A DNA stretch of 31,087 bases from contig NYVQ01000066.1 in assembly GCA_002684695.1 (NCBI GenBank), forward strand, positions 1-31,087, read 5' to 3'. Below the pieces are notes generated by a model. It did no database searches, had not been told where the DNA came from, and saw only the letters and a list, made by a program, of their open reading frames with translations. The translations under genes were made by a program, and so were the position numbers. Below are positions 7,985-15,638 of this stretch, in pieces. The DNA comes from SAR116 cluster bacterium (lineage in GTDB: Bacteria > Pseudomonadota > Alphaproteobacteria > Puniceispirillales > GCA-002684695). Positions within the stretch are counted from its first letter, which is position 1. The number at the start of each line of letters is the position of its first letter.

Positions 7985-9319
7985 TTAGCTTCTTGATAAT
8001 ACAGTCTCAACATCTCTAATTGTGTTAGAAATCAAAGCTTTATTGTTACTTTCAACCATAATTCTAATGATTTTCTCTGTACCTGACGGTCTCACAATAA
8101 TTCTGGCTTCACTCTCAATTTTTTTCTTAATTTCATTTAATTCATTTTTAATATTTTCATTTTCTAAAATATCTTTCCTAAAACCTTTGATATTATGAAT
8201 AGTTTGAGGGATAGGAATAAACTTGTTAAAGAACTTACTAGATGGTTTTTTCTCATTTACAAACTCACATAATATTATTAAAGCATTCATTAGCGCATCA
8301 CCTGTCTTAGATAAATGTGGCACTAAAAGATGTCCTGATGGCTCGCCACCTAAAGAATAACCGAATTGATTAATCGCTTCAGATATGTACCTATCTCCAA
8401 CATCAGCTCTCATTAATTTCATACCTATATTATTTAACCAAAGATTAAATGCATGATTTGTCATTGTTGTTCCAACTACGGTATCATTTTTTAATAAACC
8501 ATCTCTTTGCATTTTTATAGCCAATATAGCTAGTAACTGATCTCCGTTTATTACATTACCTTTTTCATCTGACATAATTAAGCGATCAGCATCACCATCA
8601 AAAGCAATTCCAAGATCGGCTTGATTTGAAACAACAGCTTTAGACATTTTTTCAGGATATACTGCTCCACAATGTTTATTTATGTTAAATCCATCAGGAT
8701 CAACACCTATAGGAATAACTTCTGCCCCAAGTTCAAAAAGTGCTTGAGGTGCTGCTTTATAAGCAGCACCATTTGCACAATCAACAACAATTTTAATACC
8801 TTCTAATCTTTGTTCTTTATTAATACATGATTTTACAGCCTCAATGTATCTTCCTACCGCATCTTCAAGTCGTCTTACACGCCCAAGAGCGTTAGGTTCA
8901 GCGAGCTTAATACCTCTATTTAGTAATTTTGAAATTTCATTTTCCATATTATCGGAAAGTTTTAGACCGTCGGGACCAAATAATTTTATTCCATTATCCT
9001 CAGACGGATTATGGGAGGCTGAGATCATTACTCCAAGATCGGCTCTAAATGACCTAGTTAATCTAGAAACACCAGGAGTAGGAATTGGACCAAGAGTTAG
9101 GCAATCCATACCCATTGATGTAAAACCTGAAACTAATGCAGGTTCAAGCATATACCCAGATAGCCTTGTATCTTTACCAATAATGACCCTATTCAAATTA
9201 GAACCACCTTTACCTATATAAACACTTCCAGCTGAAATTGCTAATTTTTGAACAAGTTCAGCTGTCATTGGCCATTCATTAACTTTGCCTCTTACACCGT
9301 CAGTCCCAAAAAGATTCAT
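7985..9319 (-). CDS. glmM: Phosphoglucosamine mutase GlmM
   Basis: GlmM interconverts glucosamine-6-phosphate and glucosamine-1-phosphate, feeding UDP-GlcNAc for peptidoglycan and lipopolysaccharide. It is 444 residues, as in E. coli. It opens with LFGTDGVRGKVN. The phosphorylated active serine is Ser102 in ISASHNPSEDNGIK. The magnesium loop is FDGDADRLI, the sugar-specificity loop is GGEPSGH, and the phosphate-binding loop is RPSGTEKIIRIM near the C-terminus. The start is ATG at 9319, with GGAG (9325-9328 plus strand) five bases upstream. It sits between folP and serC. The placement of glmM after ftsH and folP is usual in Alphaproteobacteria. An AT-rich inverted repeat lies in its leader. 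Confidence 0.97.
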   Translation of the reverse strand: MNLFGTDGVRGKVNEWPMTAELVQKLAISAGSVYIGKGGSNLNRVIIGKDTRLSGYMLEPALVSGFTSMGMDCLTLGPIPTPGVSRLTRSFRADLGVMISASHNPSEDNGIKLFGPDGLKLSDNMENEISKLLNRGIKLAEPNALGRVRRLEDAVGRYIEAVKSCINKEQRLEGIKIVVDCANGAAYKAAPQALFELGAEVIPIGVDPDGFNINKHCGAVYPEKMSKAVVSNQADLGIAFDGDADRLIMSDEKGNVINGDQLLAILAIKMQRDGLLKNDTVVGTTMTNHAFNLWLNNIGMKLMRADVGDRYISEAINQFGYSLGGEPSGHLLVPHLSKTGDALMNALIILCEFVNEKKPSSKFFNKFIPIPQTIHNIKGFRKDILENENIKNELNEIKKKIESEARIIVRPSGTEKIIRIMVESNNKALISNTIRDVETVLSRS

Positions 9320-9333
9320 TCATACTCCACAAA

Positions 9334-9359
9334 AAATGTTATATTGTTTTATAACATTT
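9334..9359. repeat. Nine-base inverted repeat between folP and glmM
   Basis: Arms AAATGTTAT (9334-9342) and ATAACATTT (9351-9359) are perfect complements around an eight-base loop. On the minus strand the hairpin is followed by a short T run and then the glmM ribosome binding site. It could be a weak terminator or attenuator after folP, or a chance palindrome in AT-rich DNA. Confidence 0.4.
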
Positions 9360-9377
9360 CATACATTTATTAATAGA

Positions 9378-10457
9378 TTAAATTTGTTTATTTATATGAT
9401 TTGATATATTGATAGCCTGCTTACTCTCTAAAACGTCATGAACTCTTATCATTTGTGTGCCACATAAATTAGCATAGCAAAGAAGAGCAATTGAACCTCC
9501 AAGTCTATCTTCTGGCAGTTCATTATTAGATAAAACACCAATAGAAGATTTCCTGGAACCACCAAGAAGCACTGGAACACCAAGGCTTTGGTACATTGGT
9601 AGCCATGACATTATTTGCATATTATGAATAGGATTTTTACCAAAACCAAATCCTGGATCAACAGCTATAGAATTAAATTTCACACCTTCTGAAAGGGCTA
9701 AGTCTATTTTTTTTTCAAGAAAATTATATATTTCTATGGGTGCAAATTGATATTTGGGTTTATTTTGCATATTTTTAGGTTCACCTTGGATATGCATAAT
9801 AATAATTGAAGCTCCAAGTTTTGAAATAATCTTTGGTGTTTTAGGAGATGACATCCCTGAAATATCATTAATAATTTTTGCACCATTATCAATAGCTCTT
9901 TCCATAATATTTGGTTTTCTAGTATCAGCACTAACAAGAAAATTATCTTTTGATAATTTTTTAATAACTCCAAGAATTCTTTTTCCTTCTTCTTCCTCTT
10001 CAACATAATCTGCATTCGGTTTTGAAGATTCTCCACCTATGTCAATTATATCTGCACCATTGTCTCTCATCTTGTAGGCATGAATGATAGCATTTTCTTC
10101 ACTTAAGAATTGACCTCCATCAGAAAAACTATCTGGTGTTAAATTAAGGATTCCCATTATTCTCATCTCGCTCATTGAAAGAGTTGAAAAATCTTTTTTT
10201 AACCTAAATAAGTTATTATTTTTTTTTAATAATTTGCCTCCTACACTATTAGAGATAATGTCAACTTCTTTAAATGATAATCGCTGAGCTCTATATTCAC
10301 TATTATGATACCAAACAAGATCTATTTCATTATTTTGAGTGATATTTCTAAAATGAACTATATTAGGTTTTAGCCAACACAAACCCTGTTTTAAAATTTC
10401 ATAAGGAATTTCATTAATATCTTTGGGTAGATATGTTATTCCACTACGGACACTCAT
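9378..10457 (-). CDS. folP: Dihydropteroate synthase FolP with N-terminal extension
   Basis: This enzyme condenses para-aminobenzoate with hydroxymethyl-dihydropterin pyrophosphate to give dihydropteroate in folate synthesis; it is the sulfonamide target. It is 359 residues, against about 280 in E. coli. The catalytic TIM barrel starts at residue 101 with MGILNLTPDSFSDGG, followed by DIGGESSKP, DISGM, VDPGFGFGK and the pABA-loop element GGSRKSSIG. The first ~95 residues are an extra domain with no motif I recognise. Similar N-terminal extensions are known in alphaproteobacterial FolP, so this is not a fusion artefact. The start ATG at 10457 is three bases after the ftsH stop. The nearness of the 5-FTHF cyclo-ligase gene and folP in one block is a loose folate link only. 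Confidence 0.95.
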   Translation of the reverse strand: MSVRSGITYLPKDINEIPYEILKQGLCWLKPNIVHFRNITQNNEIDLVWYHNSEYRAQRLSFKEVDIISNSVGGKLLKKNNNLFRLKKDFSTLSMSEMRIMGILNLTPDSFSDGGQFLSEENAIIHAYKMRDNGADIIDIGGESSKPNADYVEEEEEGKRILGVIKKLSKDNFLVSADTRKPNIMERAIDNGAKIINDISGMSSPKTPKIISKLGASIIIMHIQGEPKNMQNKPKYQFAPIEIYNFLEKKIDLALSEGVKFNSIAVDPGFGFGKNPIHNMQIMSWLPMYQSLGVPVLLGGSRKSSIGVLSNNELPEDRLGGSIALLCYANLCGTQMIRVHDVLESKQAINISNHINKQI

Positions 10458-10460
10458 AAA

Positions 10461-12380
10461 CTATGTAGATGGTTGAGCACCAGGTTTAATTCTGCCTGGG
10501 TTAGAAGGCACAGATGATTTTGGTTTATCTTTGTTTTTACCAATATTTTTGTTGATATCCTTATTTGATTTATCTAGTTTCTTTCCTTTAATTACATTAA
10601 AAATATCATCACTATCTAAAGTTTCATATTCAAGCAAAGCATTTGCAATCAAATCTAAATCTTTCTTTTTCTTCTTAAGGATTTTTGATGCATCAGTATA
10701 AGCATCATCAACAATATTTCTAATTTCTTCATCAATAATTTTTGCAGTCGAGTCAGATAGATTTTTTTGCTGAGAAACTGATCTACCTAAAAAAACCTCT
10801 TGTTCATCTGCACTGTAAGCAAGAAACCCGAGCCTGTCAGAAAGCCCCCATTCAGTTACCATTCTTCTTGCAGTGTCTGAAACCATACGAATATCAGATG
10901 AAGCACCTGTAGTAACCTTGTCTTCACCAAAAATCATTTCTTCAGCAATTCTTCCACCACAGGCAACTCTCAGGTCTGCAAATAATTTATCACGGGCTAA
11001 AGATATTCTATCACCTTCTGGTAGTCTCATTACCATTCCGAGTGCTCTTCCTCTAGGAATAATAGTTGCTTTATGAATAGGATCAGACGCTGAACAATTT
11101 ATTGCAACAACAGCATGGCCAGCCTCATGATAGGCGGTTAACTTTTTTTCCTCTTCTGTCATTACCATTGAACGTCTCTCAGATCCCATCATAACTTTAT
11201 CTTTAGACTCTTCAAATTCAAGATTTGATACAGTTCTTCTTCCTTTTCTTGCAGCTAATAACGCAGCTTCATTAACTAAATTTGCAAGATCCGCACCAGA
11301 GAAACCTGGTGTCCCACGAGCAATTGTTCTTGGTTGTACATCATCAGATAAAGGAACTTTTCTCATATGAACTTTTAAAATCTTCTCTCTCCCAAGAATA
11401 TCAGGGTTAGGAACTACTACTTGCCTATCAAATCTTCCTGGTCTTAAGAGCGCTGGATCTAAAACATCTGGTCTATTCGTTGCAGCAATAAGAATAACAC
11501 CTTCATTTGCTTCAAAACCGTCCATTTCAACAAGCAACTGATTTAAAGTTTGCTCTCTTTCATCATTTCCACCACCAAGCCCAGCGCCACGATGTCTACC
11601 AACTGCATCTATCTCATCAATAAAAATGATACAAGGTGCATTTTTTTTCCCTTGTTCAAACATGTCTCTTACTCTGCTAGCACCAACACCTACAAACATT
11701 TCAACAAAGTCAGAACCAGAAATTGTAAAAAAAGGAACTCCAGCTTCACCAGCAATTGCTCTTGCAAGGAGAGTCTTGCCTGTTCCTGGTGGGCCAACTA
11801 AAAGACAGCCTTTTGGAATTTTACCACCTAATCTTTGAAATTTAGCAGGATCCTTCAAAAATTCAACAATTTCTTCTAACTCTGTTTTAGCCTCATCTAT
11901 ACCTGCAACGTCCTCAAAAGTAACTTTTCCGTGTTTTTCAGTTAATAGTTTAGCTTTTGATTTTCCAAAACCCATCGCTTTCCCTGAACCTGACTGCATT
12001 TGTCGCATGAAAAAAATCCAAACACCGATTAATAAAAGCATTGGAAACCAAGATAATAAAGTGGATAGTATCCAAGAAACTTCTCTTTCTACTGGCTTTC
12101 CAATAATTCTAACACCACTGCTTTCAAGTAAAGTTACTAAATTTGCGCCCTGGGGAGAAAATGTAGTAATGACCCTTCCACCGGTAGTGGTAGCTGATAT
12201 CGAACTTCCAGAAATTGTAGCTTCCCTGACATTGCCTGATTTTACAGATGATACAAAATCAGAGTATGCAAGTTCAGTTGAAGGTTTTTGATTATTTCCA
12301 CTCTGGAATAAATTAAATAGAAGCAAAACAACAAGTATTATTGTAATCCAAAGAAGAAGGTTTTTTGTAAAATTATTCAA
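10461..12380 (-). CDS. ftsH: ATP-dependent zinc metalloprotease FtsH
   Basis: This is a membrane-anchored AAA+ protease that extracts and degrades membrane and regulatory proteins. It is 639 residues. There are transmembrane helices at about 7-25 and 103-125, with a periplasmic domain between them. In the AAA+ module, Walker A is GPPGTGKT (196-203), Walker B is IIFIDEID (251-258), and the second region of homology is ATNRPDVLDPALLRPGRFDR. In the peptidase, the zinc motif HEAGH is at 418-422 and the third ligand is the Asp of TGASSDI (about 496). The tail is Lys/Pro-rich. The start is TTG at 12380: an in-frame TAG four codons upstream rules out extension, the next in-frame Met is beyond the first helix, and AGGA lies seven bases upstream. 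The gene runs directly into folP. Confidence 0.98.
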   Translation of the reverse strand: MNNFTKNLLLWITIILVVLLLFNLFQSGNNQKPSTELAYSDFVSSVKSGNVREATISGSSISATTTGGRVITTFSPQGANLVTLLESSGVRIIGKPVEREVSWILSTLLSWFPMLLLIGVWIFFMRQMQSGSGKAMGFGKSKAKLLTEKHGKVTFEDVAGIDEAKTELEEIVEFLKDPAKFQRLGGKIPKGCLLVGPPGTGKTLLARAIAGEAGVPFFTISGSDFVEMFVGVGASRVRDMFEQGKKNAPCIIFIDEIDAVGRHRGAGLGGGNDEREQTLNQLLVEMDGFEANEGVILIAATNRPDVLDPALLRPGRFDRQVVVPNPDILGREKILKVHMRKVPLSDDVQPRTIARGTPGFSGADLANLVNEAALLAARKGRRTVSNLEFEESKDKVMMGSERRSMVMTEEEKKLTAYHEAGHAVVAINCSASDPIHKATIIPRGRALGMVMRLPEGDRISLARDKLFADLRVACGGRIAEEMIFGEDKVTTGASSDIRMVSDTARRMVTEWGLSDRLGFLAYSADEQEVFLGRSVSQQKNLSDSTAKIIDEEIRNIVDDAYTDASKILKKKKKDLDLIANALLEYETLDSDDIFNVIKGKKLDKSNKDINKNIGKNKDKPKSSVPSNPGRIKPGAQPST

Positions 12381-12387
12381 GAGTTTA

Positions 12388-12391
12388 TCCT
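12388..12391 (-). promoter_or_regulatory. AGGA ribosome binding site for the TTG start of ftsH
   Basis: AGGA on the minus strand lies seven bases before TTG 12380 and overlaps the in-frame TAG that closes the frame upstream. Together they fix the ftsH start. Confidence 0.6.
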
Positions 12392-12400
12392 AATTAGTTA

Positions 12401-13741
12401 CTAATTTATAAATTTTATCTTAATTCCATAACAATCAAATAGGAAACTGATAAAGTTATTCGTTATATCAAGATGGTTATTTGATTTAACAACGTCAAGT
12501 TTAATTTTCATTTTTTGATAATTAAATCGATCTATATCTACTGGAACATATTTCCAGACTTCATATGGTATAATTGATTTTCTAACTATTTTATTTTTAA
12601 TAAGCGAATAATTTGAGTTTTGCAAATATCCTACTTTAACTTTTTTACTACACAAAATTTCCCATTTATTATCGTATAACAAATTCCCAAATTCAGTAAT
12701 TTTGCTTGGAGGTATCAATTCCTTAGACCACCTAACTAAAGAGACGTTTTTTTGTCTATAAAAAATTTTACATCCACCAAGAGTCCTGCCAGGCATTTTA
12801 TTTTGATTATCAGTAAAATCTAATAAATGAACTAATAATTTTTCAACTTTTATTTTTTTTAAGAAATATTTTTCACCACCTATAGATTTTATCTTTAGGA
12901 GCATTATTCTTACAGCAAAGTCTTTATTTAATCTGGATAAAAATTTTATATCTAGGTTTGACCAACCTAAGTTAAAAGACGGGAAATGTACTGTGCATAA
13001 TTCGTTTATTTTTTTATCTAATATTTCTGTTATTTTACCTACAGCTATTGAAAAATTATGTACATTTTTTAATATTTTGTCTTTATTCTCTAAATTCTGT
13101 AAAAAATTGCGAGTTTTTACCCTTTCAAATTTTTCATTTATATTTGAATCATCTACAATAAACTTTATTGATTTTTCTTTACAAGTTTTAAGTATTATTT
13201 CTTTAGTGTATGATAGAAATGGCCTTAACAAAATGGTTCCACGCCAAGAAGAAACTTTTTTTATACCAGCAGCCCCCCAAAAACCAGTTTTTTTATTCAT
13301 TCTCATGAATACTGTTTCAATATTATCATCTAAATGATGCCCCAAAAACAAGACTCCATTTTTGGATTTTGCAAAAGCAGAAAGTGTATTCAACCTTTCA
13401 AATCTTGCCCACTCTTGTATACCAGTATTTTTTGTATATTTTTTTAATTTAAATATTTCTGCCTTCAATCCAATGGCATTTAGTTTTTTTCTTGTAATTG
13501 ATGCCTCTTTCCAAGAAGAATCTCTAAGTTGATGATCTATTATTACTGCAATAACATCTAACCCATTGATATTTGAGTATTTATTTAAAAGGTGGGATAG
13601 CATCATGCTATCTGGACCACCTGAAACACCTAATATTAAATTCTTTGTATTATCAAAATTAATTAAATTTAATAAGGAATTTACTTCTTTGAAAAATTTT
13701 TCTTCATCAATAATTTTTAAACTTTCGCCTAAACTAGTCAC
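12401..13741 (-). CDS. tilS: tRNA(Ile)-lysidine synthetase TilS
   Basis: TilS uses ATP and lysine to convert C34 of the CAU-anticodon tRNA-Ile to lysidine, so that it reads AUA and not AUG. It is 446 residues. The N-terminal PP-loop ATPase has SGGPDS at residues 40-45, followed by IDHQLRDSSWKEA, FLGHHLDDNIETVFMRM and LLRPFLSYTKEIIL. These are the standard TilS blocks, and the lysidine-forming GHHLDDNIET segment is intact. The C-terminal half is poorly conserved, as is usual. The start is GTG at 13741, overlapping the cpoB stop by eight bases. Lysidine is likely heavily used here, because AUA codons are common in this AT-rich genome. ftsH begins 20 bases downstream, the classic alphaproteobacterial tilS-ftsH pair. 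Confidence 0.94.
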   Translation of the reverse strand: MTSLGESLKIIDEEKFFKEVNSLLNLINFDNTKNLILGVSGGPDSMMLSHLLNKYSNINGLDVIAVIIDHQLRDSSWKEASITRKKLNAIGLKAEIFKLKKYTKNTGIQEWARFERLNTLSAFAKSKNGVLFLGHHLDDNIETVFMRMNKKTGFWGAAGIKKVSSWRGTILLRPFLSYTKEIILKTCKEKSIKFIVDDSNINEKFERVKTRNFLQNLENKDKILKNVHNFSIAVGKITEILDKKINELCTVHFPSFNLGWSNLDIKFLSRLNKDFAVRIMLLKIKSIGGEKYFLKKIKVEKLLVHLLDFTDNQNKMPGRTLGGCKIFYRQKNVSLVRWSKELIPPSKITEFGNLLYDNKWEILCSKKVKVGYLQNSNYSLIKNKIVRKSIIPYEVWKYVPVDIDRFNYQKMKIKLDVVKSNNHLDITNNFISFLFDCYGIKIKFIN

Positions 13742-14834
13742 ACGCTTTGTCAGCTTTTAACTCGTTAATTTTTCTAACAAAACGTTCTGGTGGATCAACT
13801 ATAAAGTTTAAAGAATTTTCAAAAACTGTACATGCCTGCTCTGGTGGTGCGACATAACTCATTGCTTGAGCTATTCTCAAAGTTGTATCTATAGTCCTTG
13901 GGTCATCTGGATATTTATCATTAAAGTCAATATCACTAAATGCGGAGTCTTCATATTTTTTTTGCTTAAAAAGAACCCCTCCATACCAGTAATGAGCATC
14001 TTTAATTTTTTCATCTAAAGGATGGATTGTCATGAATTCTTTAAGAGCTAATTCAGCTTCGTCATATTTACGTTTAAGTGCTAATTCTAAAGAAAATTTA
14101 AATTGCTGTTCTGGAGTTGTGTCAGGCAATATACTAACGCTAGTAATATCTGAATTATTATCATCTAATGATAGCAAACCTAGAGTGCCATTCTCACTTT
14201 GGCTCACTTGAACATTTCCTGTCTCACTTAGATCGTTAGAAGAAAGCTGCTGAACTTCCTTTGTTGGCATTTCATTACTTCCTAGACTATTTGAAGATAA
14301 ATTATTTTGCAAACTTTGATTTTTTATAGAACTAGGCGTTATAAGAGATTCTAGTCGCATTATTCTAATTTCTGATTGTCCTATTAAATCAACAGTCGAG
14401 TTAAACCTTGAATCAATAAGCCTCAACTTATCTTTTAGTAATAATAAATCCTGCTCAATATTATTTGAATTGTGAGAATTATTGCTTTGATTCAAAGTTC
14501 CTGATGGTTGTATTTTTTCTAAATCAGAATAAATTCTGTCAATATCGTTTCTTATTTTGGTCAAATCAACTTCAACAATCCCTCTTAATTCTTTAACTGC
14601 ATTTTCAAGAGCAACTATTCTTTTCTGTTGACCGTTACTAATTGAACCATTTGAATTTTTTTCATTACTGTAAACAAATTTTTCTAAATCAGCTAATTGT
14701 TTACTTAATTGCTGGAATCTTCCAGAGATGCTATCAATATTGGTTTGAGAATAAACTGGCAAATTAAATAAGTTAAAAGATAATATTACTAAAAATAAAA
14801 AAAGTATTTTACGTAAATATAAATTTAATGCCAT
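13734..14834 (-). CDS. cpoB: Tol-Pal system periplasmic protein CpoB (YbgF)
   Basis: This periplasmic TPR protein coordinates Tol-Pal constriction with peptidoglycan synthesis at division. The open frame reaches ATG 14864, but I choose ATG 14834. It has a strong Shine-Dalgarno (AAGGAG, 14840-14845 plus strand) at five bases spacing and gives a normal signal peptide: charged MALNLYLRK, a hydrophobic core, and predicted cleavage after VYS (residue 29). The product is 366 residues. After the signal come a coiled-coil segment (about 32-75), a Ser/Asn-rich middle, and C-terminal TPR-type repeats starting at PEQQFKFSLELALKRKYDEA, with DAHYWYGGVLFKQKKY typical of YbgF. The C-terminal end is less regular than in E. 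coli. It follows the pal terminator, so it may have its own promoter. Confidence 0.9.
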   Translation of the reverse strand: MALNLYLRKILFLFLVILSFNLFNLPVYSQTNIDSISGRFQQLSKQLADLEKFVYSNEKNSNGSISNGQQKRIVALENAVKELRGIVEVDLTKIRNDIDRIYSDLEKIQPSGTLNQSNNSHNSNNIEQDLLLLKDKLRLIDSRFNSTVDLIGQSEIRIMRLESLITPSSIKNQSLQNNLSSNSLGSNEMPTKEVQQLSSNDLSETGNVQVSQSENGTLGLLSLDDNNSDITSVSILPDTTPEQQFKFSLELALKRKYDEAELALKEFMTIHPLDEKIKDAHYWYGGVLFKQKKYEDSAFSDIDFNDKYPDDPRTIDTTLRIAQAMSYVAPPEQACTVFENSLNFIVDPPERFVRKINELKADKACD

Positions 14835-14839
14835 CTCGT

Positions 14840-14845
14840 CTCCTT
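14840..14845 (-). promoter_or_regulatory. Strong Shine-Dalgarno site choosing the cpoB start
   Basis: AAGGAG on the minus strand, five bases upstream of ATG 14834, favours the internal start that gives a clean signal peptide over the upstream ATG 14864. Confidence 0.7.
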
Positions 14846-14882
14846 TACCAAGTTTTTTTATCATATACTATTTTAAATAGGC

Positions 14883-14910
14883 AAAAAAAAGGCACCTATT
14901 TAGGTGCCTT
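14883..14910 (-). terminator. Rho-independent terminator downstream of pal
   Basis: A near-perfect inverted repeat spans 14889-14910, with stem AAGGCACC/GGTGCCTT. On the minus strand it is followed by eight T residues (14890-14883). It starts 21 bases past the pal stop and ends before cpoB. It is the clearest intrinsic terminator in the window. Confidence 0.9.
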
Positions 14911-14930
14911 AAAATATGTAAATTTTTATA

Positions 14931-15509
14931 TTAATCAATAGACGTTACAGATCTTCTATTCATCGACCATGCTGCTTTATTTGAGCCTAATACCTGTGGT
15001 CTTTCCTTGCCGTAACTTACAACGCTAATTCTATCACCATTAATTCCGACTGAAATTAAATAGTCTTTAACTGCAGAAGCTCTTTTTTCACCTAAGGCAA
15101 GGTTGTATTCTCTTGTACCTCTCTCATCACAATGTCCCTCAATGGTAACTTTTAGTGAAGGATTTTGGTTTAGAAATTTACCTTGATTGTCTAAAATTGA
15201 TCTATCCTCATCATCTAACTCAGAACTATCGTAACCAAATAGCACTCTATCACCAACTTTAATAAGGGCTGTTTTTGGATCAGTGTCATATGAATAAGAG
15301 GATGTTCCACTATCCGATGATGTTGAGGAGGAAGAAGACGTTGATGAAGTTGAACTTGTTTCACCACCAGATGAAGAAGAAGTTCCGCTTGATGCACTTG
15401 TTGAAGCTGATGATCCCGATGCACCAGAAGCAATAGCGTCTATTTCTGATGCAGTTTCACAAGCAGCTAATAAAGCCGCACTTGCTGCAAGTAATATAAA
15501 TCTTTTCAT
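14931..15509 (-). CDS. pal: Peptidoglycan-associated lipoprotein Pal
   Basis: Pal is an outer-membrane lipoprotein that binds peptidoglycan and TolB and helps pull the outer membrane inward at division. It is 192 residues. The signal peptide ends in lipobox LAAC with Cys17 as the lipidated residue. A long linker (about 28-73) is almost entirely Ser, Thr and Gly. An OmpA-type domain follows (about 82-192), with VTIEGHCDERGTREYNLALG and a final NRRSVTSID in place of the commoner RRVDI-type ending. ATG 15509 has a good AGGGGA upstream. A 129-base gap separates it from tolB, with a likely promoter at 15540-15568, and a strong terminator follows. pal can therefore be transcribed apart from tolQRAB, which fits the high copy number known for Pal. 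Confidence 0.96.
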   Translation of the reverse strand: MKRFILLAASAALLAACETASEIDAIASGASGSSASTSASSGTSSSSGGETSSTSSTSSSSSTSSDSGTSSYSYDTDPKTALIKVGDRVLFGYDSSELDDEDRSILDNQGKFLNQNPSLKVTIEGHCDERGTREYNLALGEKRASAVKDYLISVGINGDRISVVSYGKERPQVLGSNKAAWSMNRRSVTSID

Positions 15510-15539
15510 GAGTTCCCCTCGCTAACTAATAATGTTAAT

Positions 15540-15568
15540 ATAATAACTAATTAAATGAACTGTCGCAA
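15540..15568 (-). promoter_or_regulatory. Putative sigma-70-type promoter of pal
   Basis: On the minus strand TTGCGA (15563-15568), a 17-base spacer and TATTAT (15540-15545) form a good vegetative promoter. The predicted start is near 15533, giving a leader of about 24 bases before pal. The surrounding tolB-pal gap holds no gene. Confidence 0.6.
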
Positions 15569-15638
15569 CTTAATTAATTTTATTCAATTTAGCAAGTCTA
15601 TTAATTCCCATTTTGGTTTTTTTTTAATTTTTTTATTT

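Noticed and set aside
9734..10036. Minus-strand frame of 100 codons inside folP.
   Set aside because: It lies in another frame within the dihydropteroate synthase barrel. Its composition is that of frame-shifted coding DNA.
15215..15433. Gln/His/Leu-rich frame inside pal.
   Set aside because: It is the alternative-frame reading of the Ser/Thr-repeat linker, so the odd composition comes from the repetitive codons.
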